Made by a program: the position numbers and the translations under genes
Notes under the pieces: generated by a model
Databases searched by the model: none
The model's input: only the letters and a program-made list of their open reading frames with translations
What the model was told of the DNA's origin: nothing
Shown: in pieces, positions 39,988 through 51,286 of the stretch
How positions within the stretch are numbered: position 1 is the stretch's first letter
Layout of the letters: every line of letters starts with the position of its first letter
Assembly: GCF_030407815.1 (NCBI RefSeq)
Contig: NZ_JASDCS010000013.1
Location: 1 to 64,000 of the forward strand
Direction of reading: 5' to 3'
Length of the DNA stretch: 64,000 nucleotides
Source of the DNA: Psychrobacter sp. APC 3281
GTDB taxonomy: Bacteria > Pseudomonadota > Gammaproteobacteria > Pseudomonadales > Moraxellaceae

Positions 39988-40539
39988 AGAGTCAGTCCAT
40001 TATATTAAAATGATGAAAAATTATTATTCGCGTGGGTTTTATTTATCTTCGGTAGCGTTAATCGGTAAATTATTTGTCGATTTAATTGGTTATGCTAATA
40101 ATGATAACGCATGAGTTTGGAGGGAGCGCAATTACTGCTTAATAAATAACCAATCGCTATACAGATTGTACGGGCTATAACATTTGGTAACTGATATTAT
40201 TGGTCACTATTGCTATAATAGATACCAAGCTACAGTGAATTATATCTTATAGCTTGTGAATATTAAGTTAATAAAAGTCTATAAAGTCAGACACTTGGCT
40301 TTTTGGCAAAGAATAATAGCAATAAGTAACCGCTAGGTTAATTTTGGATTCATAATGATACGTGATATTGTATTGAGCAGTACCGTGTATCAAGCGATAA
40401 AGTTCATTTCAAACAATAAACTCAGCCAATTTAGTCCGCTATTTTATAGTGTTTTTTGCGGTGTAAAAATAGCGTAAAATTCAGTTTCTATAAGCAAGTT
40501 TTTATAAACTAACGGCTAAACAGCAAGGATAAAATAATT
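39988..40539. other. Non-coding gap, divergent promoters of rdgB and sodB
   Basis: Very AT-rich, no strong palindrome or ORF. A promoter for sodB probably lies in the last 100 bases, where TAAAAT occurs at 40475-40480. I see no clear iron-box. Confidence 0.4.
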
Positions 40540-41169
40540 ATGTCAAACATTACTTTACCAGACCTACCATATGCAAAAGATGCACTAGAGCCACATATCA
40601 GTGCCGAAACGCTAGAGTATCATCATGACAAGCACCATGCTGCTTATGTAAACAAGCTAAAAGACATGTTGCCAGGTTCTGGTCTAGAAGACAAAACATT
40701 GCCAGAAATCATCGTAGCGACTGCTAAAGATGACAGTAAGCAAGGTATGTTCAACCAAGCAGCTCAAGTATGGAACCACACGTTTTATTGGAACTGCATG
40801 ACGCCAACGAACGGCGGCGGCGAACCTACTGGCGATCTAAAAGCAAAAATCGAAGAAGATTTCGGTAGCTACGACAAGTTCCGTGAAGAGTTCAAAAATG
40901 CAGCGTTGACTCAGTTTGGTTCAGGTTGGGCATGGCTAGTTGCTGATAAAGTCGGTGGCAAATTGTCAATCGCCAAAACTGCTAACGCTGACACCCCACT
41001 TGCACATGACCAAGTAGCTGTATTGACTTGTGATGTATGGGAACACGCGTACTATGTAGATTACCGTAACCGTCGTCCTGACTATGTTGACACGTTCCTA
41101 GACAAGCTAGTGAACTGGGACTACGCGAACGCAAAATATAAAGGTCAAGATGCTGGCGTTGAAGAGTAA
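40540..41169 (+). CDS. sodB: Superoxide dismutase, Fe-type
   Basis: 209 residues. HHDKHHAAYVNKL, the metal ligands in VWNHTFYWNCM and DVWEHAYYVDYRNRRPDY, and GSGWAWL fit the Fe/Mn SOD fold. AAQVWNHTFYW with Gln/Ala context is more Fe-type. It converts superoxide to peroxide and oxygen in the cytosol. Strong terminator downstream; likely monocistronic. Confidence 0.95.
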   Translation: MSNITLPDLPYAKDALEPHISAETLEYHHDKHHAAYVNKLKDMLPGSGLEDKTLPEIIVATAKDDSKQGMFNQAAQVWNHTFYWNCMTPTNGGGEPTGDLKAKIEEDFGSYDKFREEFKNAALTQFGSGWAWLVADKVGGKLSIAKTANADTPLAHDQVAVLTCDVWEHAYYVDYRNRRPDYVDTFLDKLVNWDYANAKYKGQDAGVEE

Positions 41170-41195
41170 TCTTTAACGACTAAGTATTTGATTGA

Positions 41196-41225
41196 AAAAA
41201 GGACACCGCGAGGTGTCCTTTTTTT
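41196..41225 (+). terminator. Terminator after sodB
   Basis: AAAAAAGGACACC/GGTGTCCTTTTTT with a GCGA loop. Near-identical to the terminator at 42274-42305. Confidence 0.95.
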
Positions 41226-41304
41226 ATGTGCTAGCTTTCTATATAGCTATCTATTTCGATATCTAATCAAAACATATTTTTGATAGAGCATCGCCATTAC
41301 GATA

Positions 41305-42045
41305 TTAGGCGATACCGCCGTTTGCGCCGATATTTTGTCCAGTAACCCAAGCTGCTTCTTCACTGACCAAAAACGCTACCACACGAGCGATATCAACTGG
41401 TTCACCGATACGGTTAAACGGTGACATGCTAGCAAGTCTCTCTACCGTGTCATCCGATTTACCTTGATGAAATAGTTCAGTGTCCGTAGGGCCGGGAGAT
41501 ACTGCATTGACCGTGATGTTACGCGCGCCGACTTCTTTGGCAAATATACGGGTTAGCTGATCGACCGCGCCTTTGGTCGCACAGTAGGTGCCGTAACTAG
41601 GTAGCAGCATGCGAGTGGTTGTGCTTGAGAGATTTACGACACGACCACCGTCATTGAGTTTAGTCGCAGCTTCACGCAATGTATTGAACGTGCCTTTTAC
41701 ATTGATAGCAAATATACGGTCAAAGTCTTCGTCGGTGGTCTCGGCAATAGGTTTATTAATCATTATGCCTGCGCTATTGACCAGAATATCTGGCTTACCA
41801 AACGCACTGATAGTGGCATCAAACATTGCTTCGACTTGTTTGGCATTACTGACATCTGCTTGCACAGCGATGGCTTCACCGCCTGCGGATTTAATCTGAC
41901 TTACGATATCATTGGCTGCTGAATCATCATTTGCATAATTAATGACGGTTTTAGCTCCTGCTGCTGCGAGCAATAGGGCTATCTGTGCGCCGATACCTTT
42001 TGATGAACCGGTTACAATCGCGACTTTATTTTTTAGTGTTGTCAT
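41305..42045 (-). CDS. Short-chain dehydrogenase/reductase
   Basis: About 246 residues from MTTLKNKVAIVTG (ATG at 42045, preceded by GGAGAAAG); a TTG at 42060 is the alternative. SDR signatures: TGSSKGIGAQIALLLAAAGA, NSAG, YGTYCATKGAV (Tyr/Lys), and SPGPTDTELFHQ. It resembles FabG-like 3-oxoacyl reductases, but nothing around it suggests fatty-acid synthesis. Its gene is flanked by twin terminators. Confidence 0.85.
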   Translation of the reverse strand: MTTLKNKVAIVTGSSKGIGAQIALLLAAAGAKTVINYANDDSAANDIVSQIKSAGGEAIAVQADVSNAKQVEAMFDATISAFGKPDILVNSAGIMINKPIAETTDEDFDRIFAINVKGTFNTLREAATKLNDGGRVVNLSSTTTRMLLPSYGTYCATKGAVDQLTRIFAKEVGARNITVNAVSPGPTDTELFHQGKSDDTVERLASMSPFNRIGEPVDIARVVAFLVSEEAAWVTGQNIGANGGIA

Positions 42046-42273
42046 CGATACTTTCTCCAATAGTATAAGTGAATATCAGTACGCTTATATTGCGTTTTGA
42101 CTGATGTCTCTTGATTAGTAGGATATAAGTTACCAGTGTGCAAAACGAATAAGTAGAGCGATTCTGTATGCTTGTTTTGGATAAATTTATCTATTGTGTC
42201 TATGCGGATGTAAAGCATAGAGTTTAAGAGGTTGGCGTGGAAAGTTAGTCTCTAGCTATTGAGAGTTTGGAAG

Positions 42274-42305
42274 AAAAAAGGACACGGCACGGTGTCCTTT
42301 TTTTT
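42274..42305 (-). terminator. Terminator facing the orphan gene and the SDR gene
   Basis: AAAAAAGGACAC/GTGTCCTTTTTT with a GGCACG loop. Serves the end of the orphan gene on the minus strand; a near copy of the sodB terminator. Confidence 0.92.
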
Positions 42306-42329
42306 AGCTTTAAATTTGATTAAAAGAAA

Positions 42330-43106
42330 TTACCAATATTCAGCACCGAAAATCTGATTATCTCCTAGTGAGTCCATTGAATCATCTGTTATTTCACTGG
42401 CTTTTTCTATCAATGTTTCAAATAACTTCTGCTCTTTAGGATTCAAACAATATCTTGTAATAACAGTTTCATAGTCAGCAGGGTAATATAGAATTGCTAA
42501 GTAATGGAGACAAATCTTTTCTTTTTCATAAGATAATATAAGCTCAAAGCTAGATCCTGACTCTACCCCATGTAGATACAAGTAGTCTCCTACTTTACAT
42601 TTTTCGAGGTCTTGAACGTTTTCCCAAGTTGACGCCAAATTATCTTTATATTTTAGAAAATAGGGTACATAGACACTTTCTGTTTCATGAATATTGACAA
42701 AGTAATCAATTAGCCTTGTACGACTCACAACCTGAAAGTCAAAAAAATACTCACGACTCTCGTAGTTTGAAGTGGCATTGTATAAATCACCTTCTAATAC
42801 ATAAGATTTTAGGATTTCAGAGGGTCTTTTGTCGTACCAACCATTAAGCTCTGAATGTGGTGGTAGCCATAAAATGTATACTTTTCCTTCTTTAGCATAG
42901 TTTTCGTTTTCATCAAGTTTTATAGAGTAGGTTTTACCTACTTCTGGTAATAAGCCTTCTAGCGCTATCACTTCTTCCCAGCTTTCATCCCAGCATAATT
43001 TTGACCACTGCATCGTTTGCAAAAGCTGAATAGATTTTTCGTGCTCATTTTCTGGTTCTTTATGAGACCGAAAAAAATCAAATAAGTTCGCTAAGTTTAT
43101 CGACAT
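42330..43106 (-). CDS. AT-rich orphan gene, unknown
   Basis: About 258 residues from the ATG at 43106 (GTG at 43109 also possible). The ATG overlaps the TGA of the DUF72 gene by one base, so translation is probably coupled. The protein is acidic and rich in Tyr, Glu, Asn and Leu, with no membrane helix or signal. Segments such as GKVYILWLPPHSELNGWYD and VGDYLYLHGVESG do not remind me of any known domain. DNA is visibly AT-richer than around it. It may be a late-acquired gene; function unknown. Confidence 0.6.
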   Translation of the reverse strand: MSINLANLFDFFRSHKEPENEHEKSIQLLQTMQWSKLCWDESWEEVIALEGLLPEVGKTYSIKLDENENYAKEGKVYILWLPPHSELNGWYDKRPSEILKSYVLEGDLYNATSNYESREYFFDFQVVSRTRLIDYFVNIHETESVYVPYFLKYKDNLASTWENVQDLEKCKVGDYLYLHGVESGSSFELILSYEKEKICLHYLAILYYPADYETVITRYCLNPKEQKLFETLIEKASEITDDSMDSLGDNQIFGAEYW

Positions 43107-43924
43107 CACAAAACCTCAAACCCAAAATTACCCAACGCTTCTCGCAGCATCGCGATATTATAATAAGCATGGGCGTTGACGGTGTTCTGAAAGAAGATAT
43201 ATAGCGTATCAAAATGCTGACGCTGATTAGCAATCGCTTGTGCCCAGTCCTGCATTTCTGTCTCGCTATAACGATAGTCATGGCGATCAGCCGCACTCAT
43301 CGCATCCCACCAGTTTAGATTATTGCCGTGCATACGCAGATAGCCAGTGCGCTCAGTGAATATCAACCGTGACGGTGGCAACCCGCTGACTTTGGGGTAA
43401 TCTACGCTGCACCAAATCAAGCCTTGCTGCCGAAAGCTATCGACCACTTGCGGCGTGTGCCAAGCGTTATGACGAAACTCAATGGTGAGTGGGTAGTCTT
43501 GAAACCAACTGACAAGCTCTGCTAGATAAAGGCGATGCTCACGAGTACGATCAAAGCCGTGTGGGAACTGAAGTAATAATGGCGCTAAAGCATTTGCTTC
43601 GATAAGTGGAGATAAGGCGTTTAGAAATGCCTGTGCGTGCTCAGCAGTGCCTTTGCGAGCGTGGGTAAAGTCTTGATGCAATTTGACGGCGAACTTCAAC
43701 TCGCTTTCAGCTTGTACATAAGCTTTATCAACCATCCCAGCAAACGCTTTCTGTCCGATGGGCGCATAAAAGGTGCTGTTGATTTCGACTGCGCCATATT
43801 GTTTGGCGTATTCACGTAAGAAATCGGTCTTTTTGGTACCGGTGGGATACAGCGTACCGAGCAAATCGGTATCGCTATAGCCACCAGTGCCAAGATAAAT
43901 GCGCGGGGTAGGGGAACTATCCAT
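43106..43924 (-). CDS. DUF72 family protein
   Basis: About 272 residues. The N-terminus PRIYLGTGGYSDTDLLGTLYP and the stretch EINSTFYA, then AVKLHQDFTH and LTIEFRHNAWHTPQVV, are DUF72 landmarks (a TIM-barrel-like fold). Start could be the ATG at 43924 or a GTG at 43933; neither has a strong ribosome site. It lies 71 bases after the prenyl synthase gene and is coupled to the orphan gene. Biochemical role unknown. Confidence 0.85.
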   Translation of the reverse strand: MDSSPTPRIYLGTGGYSDTDLLGTLYPTGTKKTDFLREYAKQYGAVEINSTFYAPIGQKAFAGMVDKAYVQAESELKFAVKLHQDFTHARKGTAEHAQAFLNALSPLIEANALAPLLLQFPHGFDRTREHRLYLAELVSWFQDYPLTIEFRHNAWHTPQVVDSFRQQGLIWCSVDYPKVSGLPPSRLIFTERTGYLRMHGNNLNWWDAMSAADRHDYRYSETEMQDWAQAIANQRQHFDTLYIFFQNTVNAHAYYNIAMLREALGNFGFEVL

Positions 43925-43995
43925 GTTGACCACTCACTGCCGTTTTGGGTAATGAAATTTACTACGATATCTGTTTTCAGCTGCTATTCGACAAG

Positions 43996-45081
43996 CTAAT
44001 TTTTACGCGACCAGAGCCATTCAATCAGTGCCAGTAACGCATCATTATTTGTGCCAATGACATCTTCATTGTCGCTAAGCTCACGACTATGTAGTTCATG
44101 AGAAATGGCTGCACGTCCGTCATTAAACAGTGATTGCGCATAGCTGGTCGCTTGATCAACACCCATCAGTTTTACATAGGTAGATTTGTCTAGTTTTTCA
44201 TCGCTACCCGCAGGCTTACCAAGCGTATCAGTCGTCATCGTGACGTCTAGCACATCGTCTTGGACTTGAAAGGCGAGACCGATATGTTGCGCGCACTCCT
44301 GTAGTGCCATGCGCTGCGGAGCAGTTGCACCAGCACAGACGCCGCCCATGAGCATCGCCGCTTCAATCAATGCCCCTGTCTTATCACGATGAATGGCTTC
44401 CAAATCATTCTGCGCGATATTGGCACGGGCTTCGGCATTGAGGTCTAGCATTTGACCCGACACCATACGTCTGGCGCGCGGCGCAAATATAGCCATGAGC
44501 TGACTTGCGATAATTGCATCAAACGGCGCAAAGGTTGGCATCTCCGCAGTTAGTACTTCAAAGGCTAGTGTCTGCAATACATCTCCTGCCAGCAGAGCCG
44601 TCGCTTCATCAAAGGCAATATGCGCAGTCGGCTGCCCACGGCGCAGCTCATCATCATCCATACAGGGCAAATCATCATGCACTAACGAATAAGTATGCAG
44701 CAGCTCTACCGCCAATGCAGCACGGCGAGACATATCATAGTCTGAGTCGTTTTCTAGTAGTGCGTCCAGATCAGCATCGAGAGTATCGATGTCATCAATG
44801 TCATCATTAGGCTCATCTGTACGTTCATTATTACTGCTATTAATACTGGCAAAAGCGCTGGCAACCATCAGTGGGCGTACCAGTTTGCCTTGACCCGTCA
44901 TGACATAGCGGCAAGCATCCACTAGCGGGCTAGGGAGCTTGGCATAAGCGAACAAGACTTCGATATCTTGCGCCAATTGCTCGCGTACAGCCCCATGAAA
45001 CTGCTCAGTGCTTTGAAAAGAGACAAAGTTAGAAGGGATAAAGCCAGTAGAGGTAGTGCTAGAAGTAAGGGAAACAGTCAT
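43996..45081 (-). CDS. ispA: Polyprenyl synthase, farnesyl-diphosphate-synthase type
   Basis: About 361 residues from MTVSLTS (ATG at 45081); an earlier in-frame start at 45177 adds a hydrophobic, improbable N-terminus. The first Asp-rich motif is LVHDDLPCMDDDELRRG and the second is FQVQDDVLDV; GKLVRPLM and the GGVCAGAT segment match IspA. It condenses isopentenyl diphosphate into farnesyl diphosphate in the cytosol. An acidic insertion rich in Asp/Leu (about 44735-44830) interrupts the region before the first motif. Confidence 0.9.
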   Translation of the reverse strand: MTVSLTSSTTSTGFIPSNFVSFQSTEQFHGAVREQLAQDIEVLFAYAKLPSPLVDACRYVMTGQGKLVRPLMVASAFASINSSNNERTDEPNDDIDDIDTLDADLDALLENDSDYDMSRRAALAVELLHTYSLVHDDLPCMDDDELRRGQPTAHIAFDEATALLAGDVLQTLAFEVLTAEMPTFAPFDAIIASQLMAIFAPRARRMVSGQMLDLNAEARANIAQNDLEAIHRDKTGALIEAAMLMGGVCAGATAPQRMALQECAQHIGLAFQVQDDVLDVTMTTDTLGKPAGSDEKLDKSTYVKLMGVDQATSYAQSLFNDGRAAISHELHSRELSDNEDVIGTNNDALLALIEWLWSRKN

Positions 45082-45906
45082 AATCCAACCATTTATCAGG
45101 GACACAGTAAAACTTATTAAGGATAAGGTAAAAACGCTATTAGTGTAGCATGATAGGTCATATCGCTTATGTGACACACGGTATCAATTGATTATTTTTT
45201 GCGTTTTTCTACCAAAGTCTATTCGAAAGTTGAACAGTTTTAGCTGCAATATAACGACAAGATTTCGTTACCGATGGATGATGTCACTCTCTGGTTGAAT
45301 ATGTTCTGATAAAAGAGCAAGCTAGGCTGGCACGTTAATTTTATTACAGTAGAAAAATGGTACTGAATAAGTAGCGCTGACAAACTGGTACTTAAGTAGT
45401 GGCATAAATGAAGTCAACAACACGAAATAAATCTAAATTAACAACTCAGTATACATTTATTCACTAAAACACTTTTATCGTAAGGTAAATGCCTGCAAGT
45501 GATTTAAGAGTGACTTGCGAGTATGGTATTAGCTTGTGACAGTTAGGGGCATAATCCCCTACACTAATTGACGTGAAAATGGTCTGATGGTGACCCTACT
45601 GGGTTTTTTCTCAGGATGTTCAATCGTCGATACCGAGTGTTAGACCAAGTCTCAGTCAATATTTTGAACATCAGTACTTGCAACAGCAGTATATAAATGA
45701 AGCGTCATATGACGTCATGCAAGAGACGCAAAATACGTGCATCATGATGAACGCTGGATAATAAAGACATCTTCACTTGTGAGCTGGTTATATGTTTGTC
45801 TTTATAACATGACAAGCGCACAGTGCTATTACCCATTTTACTAACAGTAACTGGCTATTTATTTTAATTCAAAACGTAGCTTTCGTTATATAGAAAGGAG
45901 TTTCAA
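45082..45906. other. Long gap upstream of fadB with palindromes
   Basis: Non-coding, 825 bases. TAGGGG/CCCCTA hairpin at 45544-45561; TGGTCTGA (45580-45587) can pair with TTAGACCA (45640-45647); CGTCATATGACG (45703-45714) overlaps ATGACGTCAT (45709-45718), giving three CGTCA-type half sites. Probably holds the fadBA promoter and operators. Confidence 0.5.
45703..45718. promoter_or_regulatory. Overlapping perfect palindromes upstream of fadB
   Basis: CGTCATATGACG and ATGACGTCAT share bases, each self-complementary. Their place ~190 bases before fadB suggests a transcription-factor site. Which regulator binds is unknown. Confidence 0.4.
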
Positions 45907-48066
45907 ATGGTATACCAAGGAAATCGCATCACGGTGACAATGCTAGAGGATGGCATCGCCAACATGCAGTACAACGCCGAAAATGAGAGCGTGAACAAAT
46001 TTGATGCCGAAACCAACAAACAGTTTGGTGAAGCAGTTAGTGCGTTAGAAAAAGCCGACAACGTAAAAGGTCTTATCGTTACTTCAGCCAAAGGCGTGTT
46101 TATCGCTGGTGCTGATATCACAGAATTCGTCGGTTCTTTCAAAAAATCAGAAAGCGAGATCAAAGATTGGGTCGTTCATGTTAATGACGCTTTCAATCGT
46201 TTTGAAGACCTACCATTCCCTAAAGTTGCGGCTATCAATGGCGCGGCGATGGGCGGCGGTTGTGAAATGACTTTGGTTTGTGAATACCGTGTCATGAGTG
46301 ACAAAGCCATCATCGGTTTGCCAGAAACTCAGCTAGGTATTTTCCCAGGTTTTGGTGGTACAGTTCGTAGTACGCGTATCATCGGTATTGATAACGCGCT
46401 TGAGCTGATCGCGACTGGTAGCCCAAAGAAAGCATTGGCAGCATTGAAGCTAGGTTTGGTTGATGCGACTGTACCTGCTGATGACTTGCAAGATGCAGCA
46501 ATTGACCTAGTCAAAAAATGTATCTCAGGTGAGCTTGATTGGAAAGCAAAACGTGAAGAAAAACTGGCTCCAGTTAAGCTAAACCAGCTTGAGCAAGCGA
46601 TGGCGTTCAACAGTGCCAAAGGTGCTATTTTCGCTAAAGCCAATCCTAAGCAATACCCAGCACCAGCAATCGCTATCGAAACGATTGAAAAGCACGTTAA
46701 TTTATCACGTGACAAAGCAATCGAAGTAGAAGCTGCTGGTTTTGCTAAAGCCGCTAAGACGCCACAAGCAGAAAGCTTGGTTGGTCTATTCTTAAACGAT
46801 CAGCTAGTCAAAAAACTGGCTAAAAAACACAGCAAACAAGCACATGACATTAGCGAAGCCGCTGTACTAGGCGCTGGTATCATGGGTGGCGGTATTGCTT
46901 ATCAAGCAGCCAGCAAAGGCTTGCCAATCATCATGAAAGATATCAAGTCTGAGCAATTAGACCTTGGTATGGGCGAAGCGAGCAAACTGCTTGGCAAAAT
47001 GGTAGAACGCGGCAAGATGACTCCAGCAAAAATGGGTGAAACCTTAAGCCGTATCCGTCCTACTTTGAACTACGGTGACTTTGCTGAGACTGATATTGTA
47101 ATCGAAGCGGTCGTAGAAAATCCAAACGTGAAGCGTGCGGTACTAAAAGAAGTAGAAGGCTTGGTAAAAGATGATTGTATCCTAGCGTCAAACACCTCGA
47201 CTATCTCTATTACGTTCCTAGCAGAAGCGCTTGAGCGTCCAGAAAACTTCGTTGGTATGCATTTCTTCAACCCAGTACATCGTATGCCATTGGTAGAAGT
47301 TATCCGCGGTGAGAAATCATCTGAAGAAGCTATCGCGACTACTGTTGCCCTCGCTTCTAAAATGGGTAAAGTGCCTGTAGTAGTTAACGACTGCCCAGGT
47401 TTCCTCGTAAACCGTGTATTGTTCCCATACTTTGGCGCGTTTGACTTGCTGCTTAAGCAAGGTGCTGACTTTGCTCATGTCGATAAAGTTATGGAAAAAT
47501 TCGGCTGGCCAATGGGCCCTGCATATCTAATCGACGTGGTCGGTCTAGATACAGGTGTACATGGCGCAGCAGTAATGGCTGATGGTTTCCCTGATCGCAT
47601 GAAGCCTGATTATAAAGGTGCGATTCAGCATCTATATGACAATGAGCGTCTAGGTCAGAAAAACGGTATCGGTTTCTATAAATACGAAATGGACAAGCGC
47701 GGCAAGCCAAAGAAAGTTGCTGATGAAGCCACTTACGAGTTGCTAAAAGCCACGACTGACAGTGAAAAGCAAACCTTTGACGATCAAGCAATCATCGATC
47801 GCACTATGATTGCCTTCTGTAACGAAACCGTTCGCTGCCTAGAAGACAACATCGTAAGCACCCCAAGCGAGGCTGACATGGCAATGATCATGGGTGTAGG
47901 TTTCCCTCCATTCCGTGGTGGTCCTTGCCGTTATGTCGACCAAATGGGTCTAGATAACTACTTGGCACTATGTGAAAAATACGCACATCTTGGCAAAGCT
48001 TATGAAGCGCCACAAAAGATTCGCGACATGGCAGCCGCAGGCGAGACTTTTTACGCAACAGCGTAA
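45907..48066 (+). CDS. fadB: Fatty-acid oxidation complex alpha subunit
   Basis: 719 residues, the usual size. N-terminal enoyl-CoA hydratase/isomerase ([29 protein letters not shown]); central NAD domain [38 protein letters not shown]-terminal 3-hydroxyacyl-CoA dehydrogenase with [12 protein letters not shown]. It catalyses hydration and oxidation steps of beta-oxidation in complex with FadA. AAAGGAG lies just before the ATG. Confidence 0.97.
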   Translation: MVYQGNRITVTMLEDGIANMQYNAENESVNKFDAETNKQFGEAVSALEKADNVKGLIVTSAKGVFIAGADITEFVGSFKKSESEIKDWVVHVNDAFNRFEDLPFPKVAAINGAAMGGGCEMTLVCEYRVMSDKAIIGLPETQLGIFPGFGGTVRSTRIIGIDNALELIATGSPKKALAALKLGLVDATVPADDLQDAAIDLVKKCISGELDWKAKREEKLAPVKLNQLEQAMAFNSAKGAIFAKANPKQYPAPAIAIETIEKHVNLSRDKAIEVEAAGFAKAAKTPQAESLVGLFLNDQLVKKLAKKHSKQAHDISEAAVLGAGIMGGGIAYQAASKGLPIIMKDIKSEQLDLGMGEASKLLGKMVERGKMTPAKMGETLSRIRPTLNYGDFAETDIVIEAVVENPNVKRAVLKEVEGLVKDDCILASNTSTISITFLAEALERPENFVGMHFFNPVHRMPLVEVIRGEKSSEEAIATTVALASKMGKVPVVVNDCPGFLVNRVLFPYFGAFDLLLKQGADFAHVDKVMEKFGWPMGPAYLIDVVGLDTGVHGAAVMADGFPDRMKPDYKGAIQHLYDNERLGQKNGIGFYKYEMDKRGKPKKVADEATYELLKATTDSEKQTFDDQAIIDRTMIAFCNETVRCLEDNIVSTPSEADMAMIMGVGFPPFRGGPCRYVDQMGLDNYLALCEKYAHLGKAYEAPQKIRDMAAAGETFYATA

Positions 48067-48251
48067 TAGTCAGTCATTACTAGGATGAAGTGCAGTACGT
48101 TTGCTATTTTGCATGAAAGCAATTGAGACATGAGTCGTCTCCAATAGCGAACGTACGATTATAGTTGGTTCAGTTTAATGCTAGTACGAGTAAATCAAGC
48201 GCAAATGTACCTATTGTACTTTGAGTGGGATTAACAAGGTAATAGTCGTAA

Positions 48252-49469
<1,218 letters not shown>

Positions 49470-49524
49470 TCTTATTTATATAAACAAGATTATTTGAATA
49501 ATAAATAAGTAGCTACTCGCTAAT

Positions 49525-49560
49525 AAAAAACCTCTAGTCATCATGGCTAGAGGTTTTTTT
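49525..49560 (+). terminator. Terminator after fadA
   Basis: AAAAACCTCTAG/CTAGAGGTTTTT stem with a 9-base loop. Confidence 0.92.
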
Positions 49561-49753
49561 ATGGTCAAATTAATAGTTTGCCAGTTAGTAAATCACAGAG
49601 TCGAAAAACACAGTATTACGGCGATTAAAAATTATCTCCATTGACGCATTCATGAAACTATGACTAAATAAGAGAAAGATGAACCATGGCACTGTTTATG
49701 ATAATTCTAAAATAGTTTTTAGTTGCAACTGTCAGCCGTACAAGGAGTGTACT

Positions 49754-50329
49754 ATGTCTACTATGATTAATGATCGCACCTATCGAATCGCTCGTGAGAA
49801 TACCCAAGCGATGATTGTTGATGTGCAAGAGCGCTTAACGCCGCATATCTATGACCACGAAAATATCGTCAAAAAAACCGTTACCTTGATTAAAGGGCTG
49901 CAAGCGCTCAATATTCCAATCATGCTCAATGAACAATATAAAAAAGGCTTGGGCGATACCTTACCAGAGCTGCGCGACGTACTTGAAGGAGATAATGCCA
50001 AGAGCTTTGAAAAGGTTACCTTTAGTGCCTGCGATAATAATGATTCATGGCACCATCTAGCGCAGCAGAACCGTAGTACTGTTCTGCTTTTTGGTGCTGA
50101 AGCTCATGTCTGTATTATGCAGACGGCACTAGATTTATTGGACAATGGTATGCAGCCTGTCATTATTGGGGATGCAGTGGGTTCTCGTTTTCCTTACGAC
50201 AAAAAGCAAGCCATTCGCCGTATTCGCCGTGCAGGTGGGGTGATCAGTACTGTCGAATCAATCTTATTTGAACTGTGCCGTAGCAGCGAAGATCCTGCGT
50301 TTAAAACCATTATTAATTTGATTAAGTAG
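49754..50329 (+). CDS. Isochorismatase-family hydrolase
   Basis: About 191 residues from MSTMINDR (ATG at 49754, AAGGAG just before); an earlier in-frame ATG at 49679 has no ribosome site. Motifs AMIVDVQERLTP (catalytic Asp) and VLLFGAEAHVCIMQTALDLL (cis-peptide and Cys) fit the cysteine-hydrolase superfamily. Family members hydrolyse isochorismate, nicotinamide or N-carbamoyl compounds; the substrate is not given by the sequence. Own terminator downstream. Confidence 0.88.
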   Translation: MSTMINDRTYRIARENTQAMIVDVQERLTPHIYDHENIVKKTVTLIKGLQALNIPIMLNEQYKKGLGDTLPELRDVLEGDNAKSFEKVTFSACDNNDSWHHLAQQNRSTVLLFGAEAHVCIMQTALDLLDNGMQPVIIGDAVGSRFPYDKKQAIRRIRRAGGVISTVESILFELCRSSEDPAFKTIINLIK

Positions 50330-50401
50330 GCGGTTAAGGTTTAGGTGCTCAAAGACTTGGATAAATGTCAATTTAACCATTTATCTTCTAACTTATAATA
50401 G

Positions 50402-50433
50402 ATAGCGCTTGGTAAAATAAGCGCTATTTTTTT
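50402..50433 (+). terminator. Terminator after the isochorismatase-family gene
   Basis: ATAGCGCTT/AAGCGCTAT perfect stem then T7. Confidence 0.9.
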
Positions 50434-50562
50434 GATAGCGATAATAGCTTTTTAATCATTGCTAGATATCAAACTAACTATAATACCTTGAGCAATGAAA
50501 CTTAAAATCGCTAGAACTTATAAGCGTTAAAACCAATAACTAGAGAAAGCCAGAGAAAATCA

Positions 50563-51192
50563 ATGTCGCAAGCCAGCTCTATATCACTCACTCATTCCGA
50601 ATCTACTTCACATATCGATATCGATGATGTCACTCACTTCTTATTGGAGTTAGATGCGCTCAAACGCGTGAATCGCCGCAGCTATGTGACACAGACCACT
50701 CGCAAAGAAAACTCTGCCGAACACTCTTGGCATTTAGCAATGGCCTGTTGGTCGATTGCTGAATTATTTGCGCTAGACGTCAATCATGAAAAGTTGCTGA
50801 AGATGGCGTTGGTCCATGATTTGGGTGAGATTGATGCTGGAGATACTTTTTTGTATGCTGATACGCGTACTGATGCACACGTCGAAGAGCGTGCAGGCAT
50901 TGTCAGATTGCAACGTGAGCGAGGCAATGGCATTAGTGATTTGAGTGAGGTTTGGGAAGCGCAAGAAACAGGAAATAGCAAAGAAAGTCAGTTGCTCAGA
51001 GTCGTTGATCGCTTATTGCCGTTTTTACTCAATCTAAATACTAACGGTAAAACGTGGATTGAGCTTGGCGTTACACGCTCGCAGGTGGCAGGTGCGCATG
51101 CATTTATCAAAGACAGCTTTCCTCCTATCCATGATTGGCTCTCACATAATATTGCATACGCAACTCAGCAAGGCTGGTTGATTGATGCGTAA
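50563..51192 (+). CDS. HD-domain phosphohydrolase (YfbR/HDDC2-like)
   Basis: 209 residues. The metal-binding His-Asp set is visible: SAEHSWHLAMACW, ALVHDLGEIDAGDTF, then LLRVVDRLLPFLLN. This layout fits HD_3 hydrolases acting on 5'-deoxynucleotides. The first 25 residues are Ser/Thr-rich and outside the domain. The substrate is inferred from the family. It converges with psd and shares an intervening hairpin. Confidence 0.85.
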   Translation: MSQASSISLTHSESTSHIDIDDVTHFLLELDALKRVNRRSYVTQTTRKENSAEHSWHLAMACWSIAELFALDVNHEKLLKMALVHDLGEIDAGDTFLYADTRTDAHVEERAGIVRLQRERGNGISDLSEVWEAQETGNSKESQLLRVVDRLLPFLLNLNTNGKTWIELGVTRSQVAGAHAFIKDSFPPIHDWLSHNIAYATQQGWLIDA

Positions 51193-51213
51193 ATCTGCAT
51201 AAGTAACAGGCAT

Positions 51214-51257
51214 AAAAAAAGCCCGATTAAGCATTATGATTCACGCTTAACTGGGCT
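51214..51257 (-). terminator. Terminator after psd
   Basis: AGCCCgaTTAAGC/GCTTAActGGGCT imperfect stem; on the minus strand it is followed by T7. It may also help stop the HD-domain gene. Confidence 0.85.
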
Positions 51258-51286
51258 GATATTTTCAGTACTCTTATACAGGCGTG

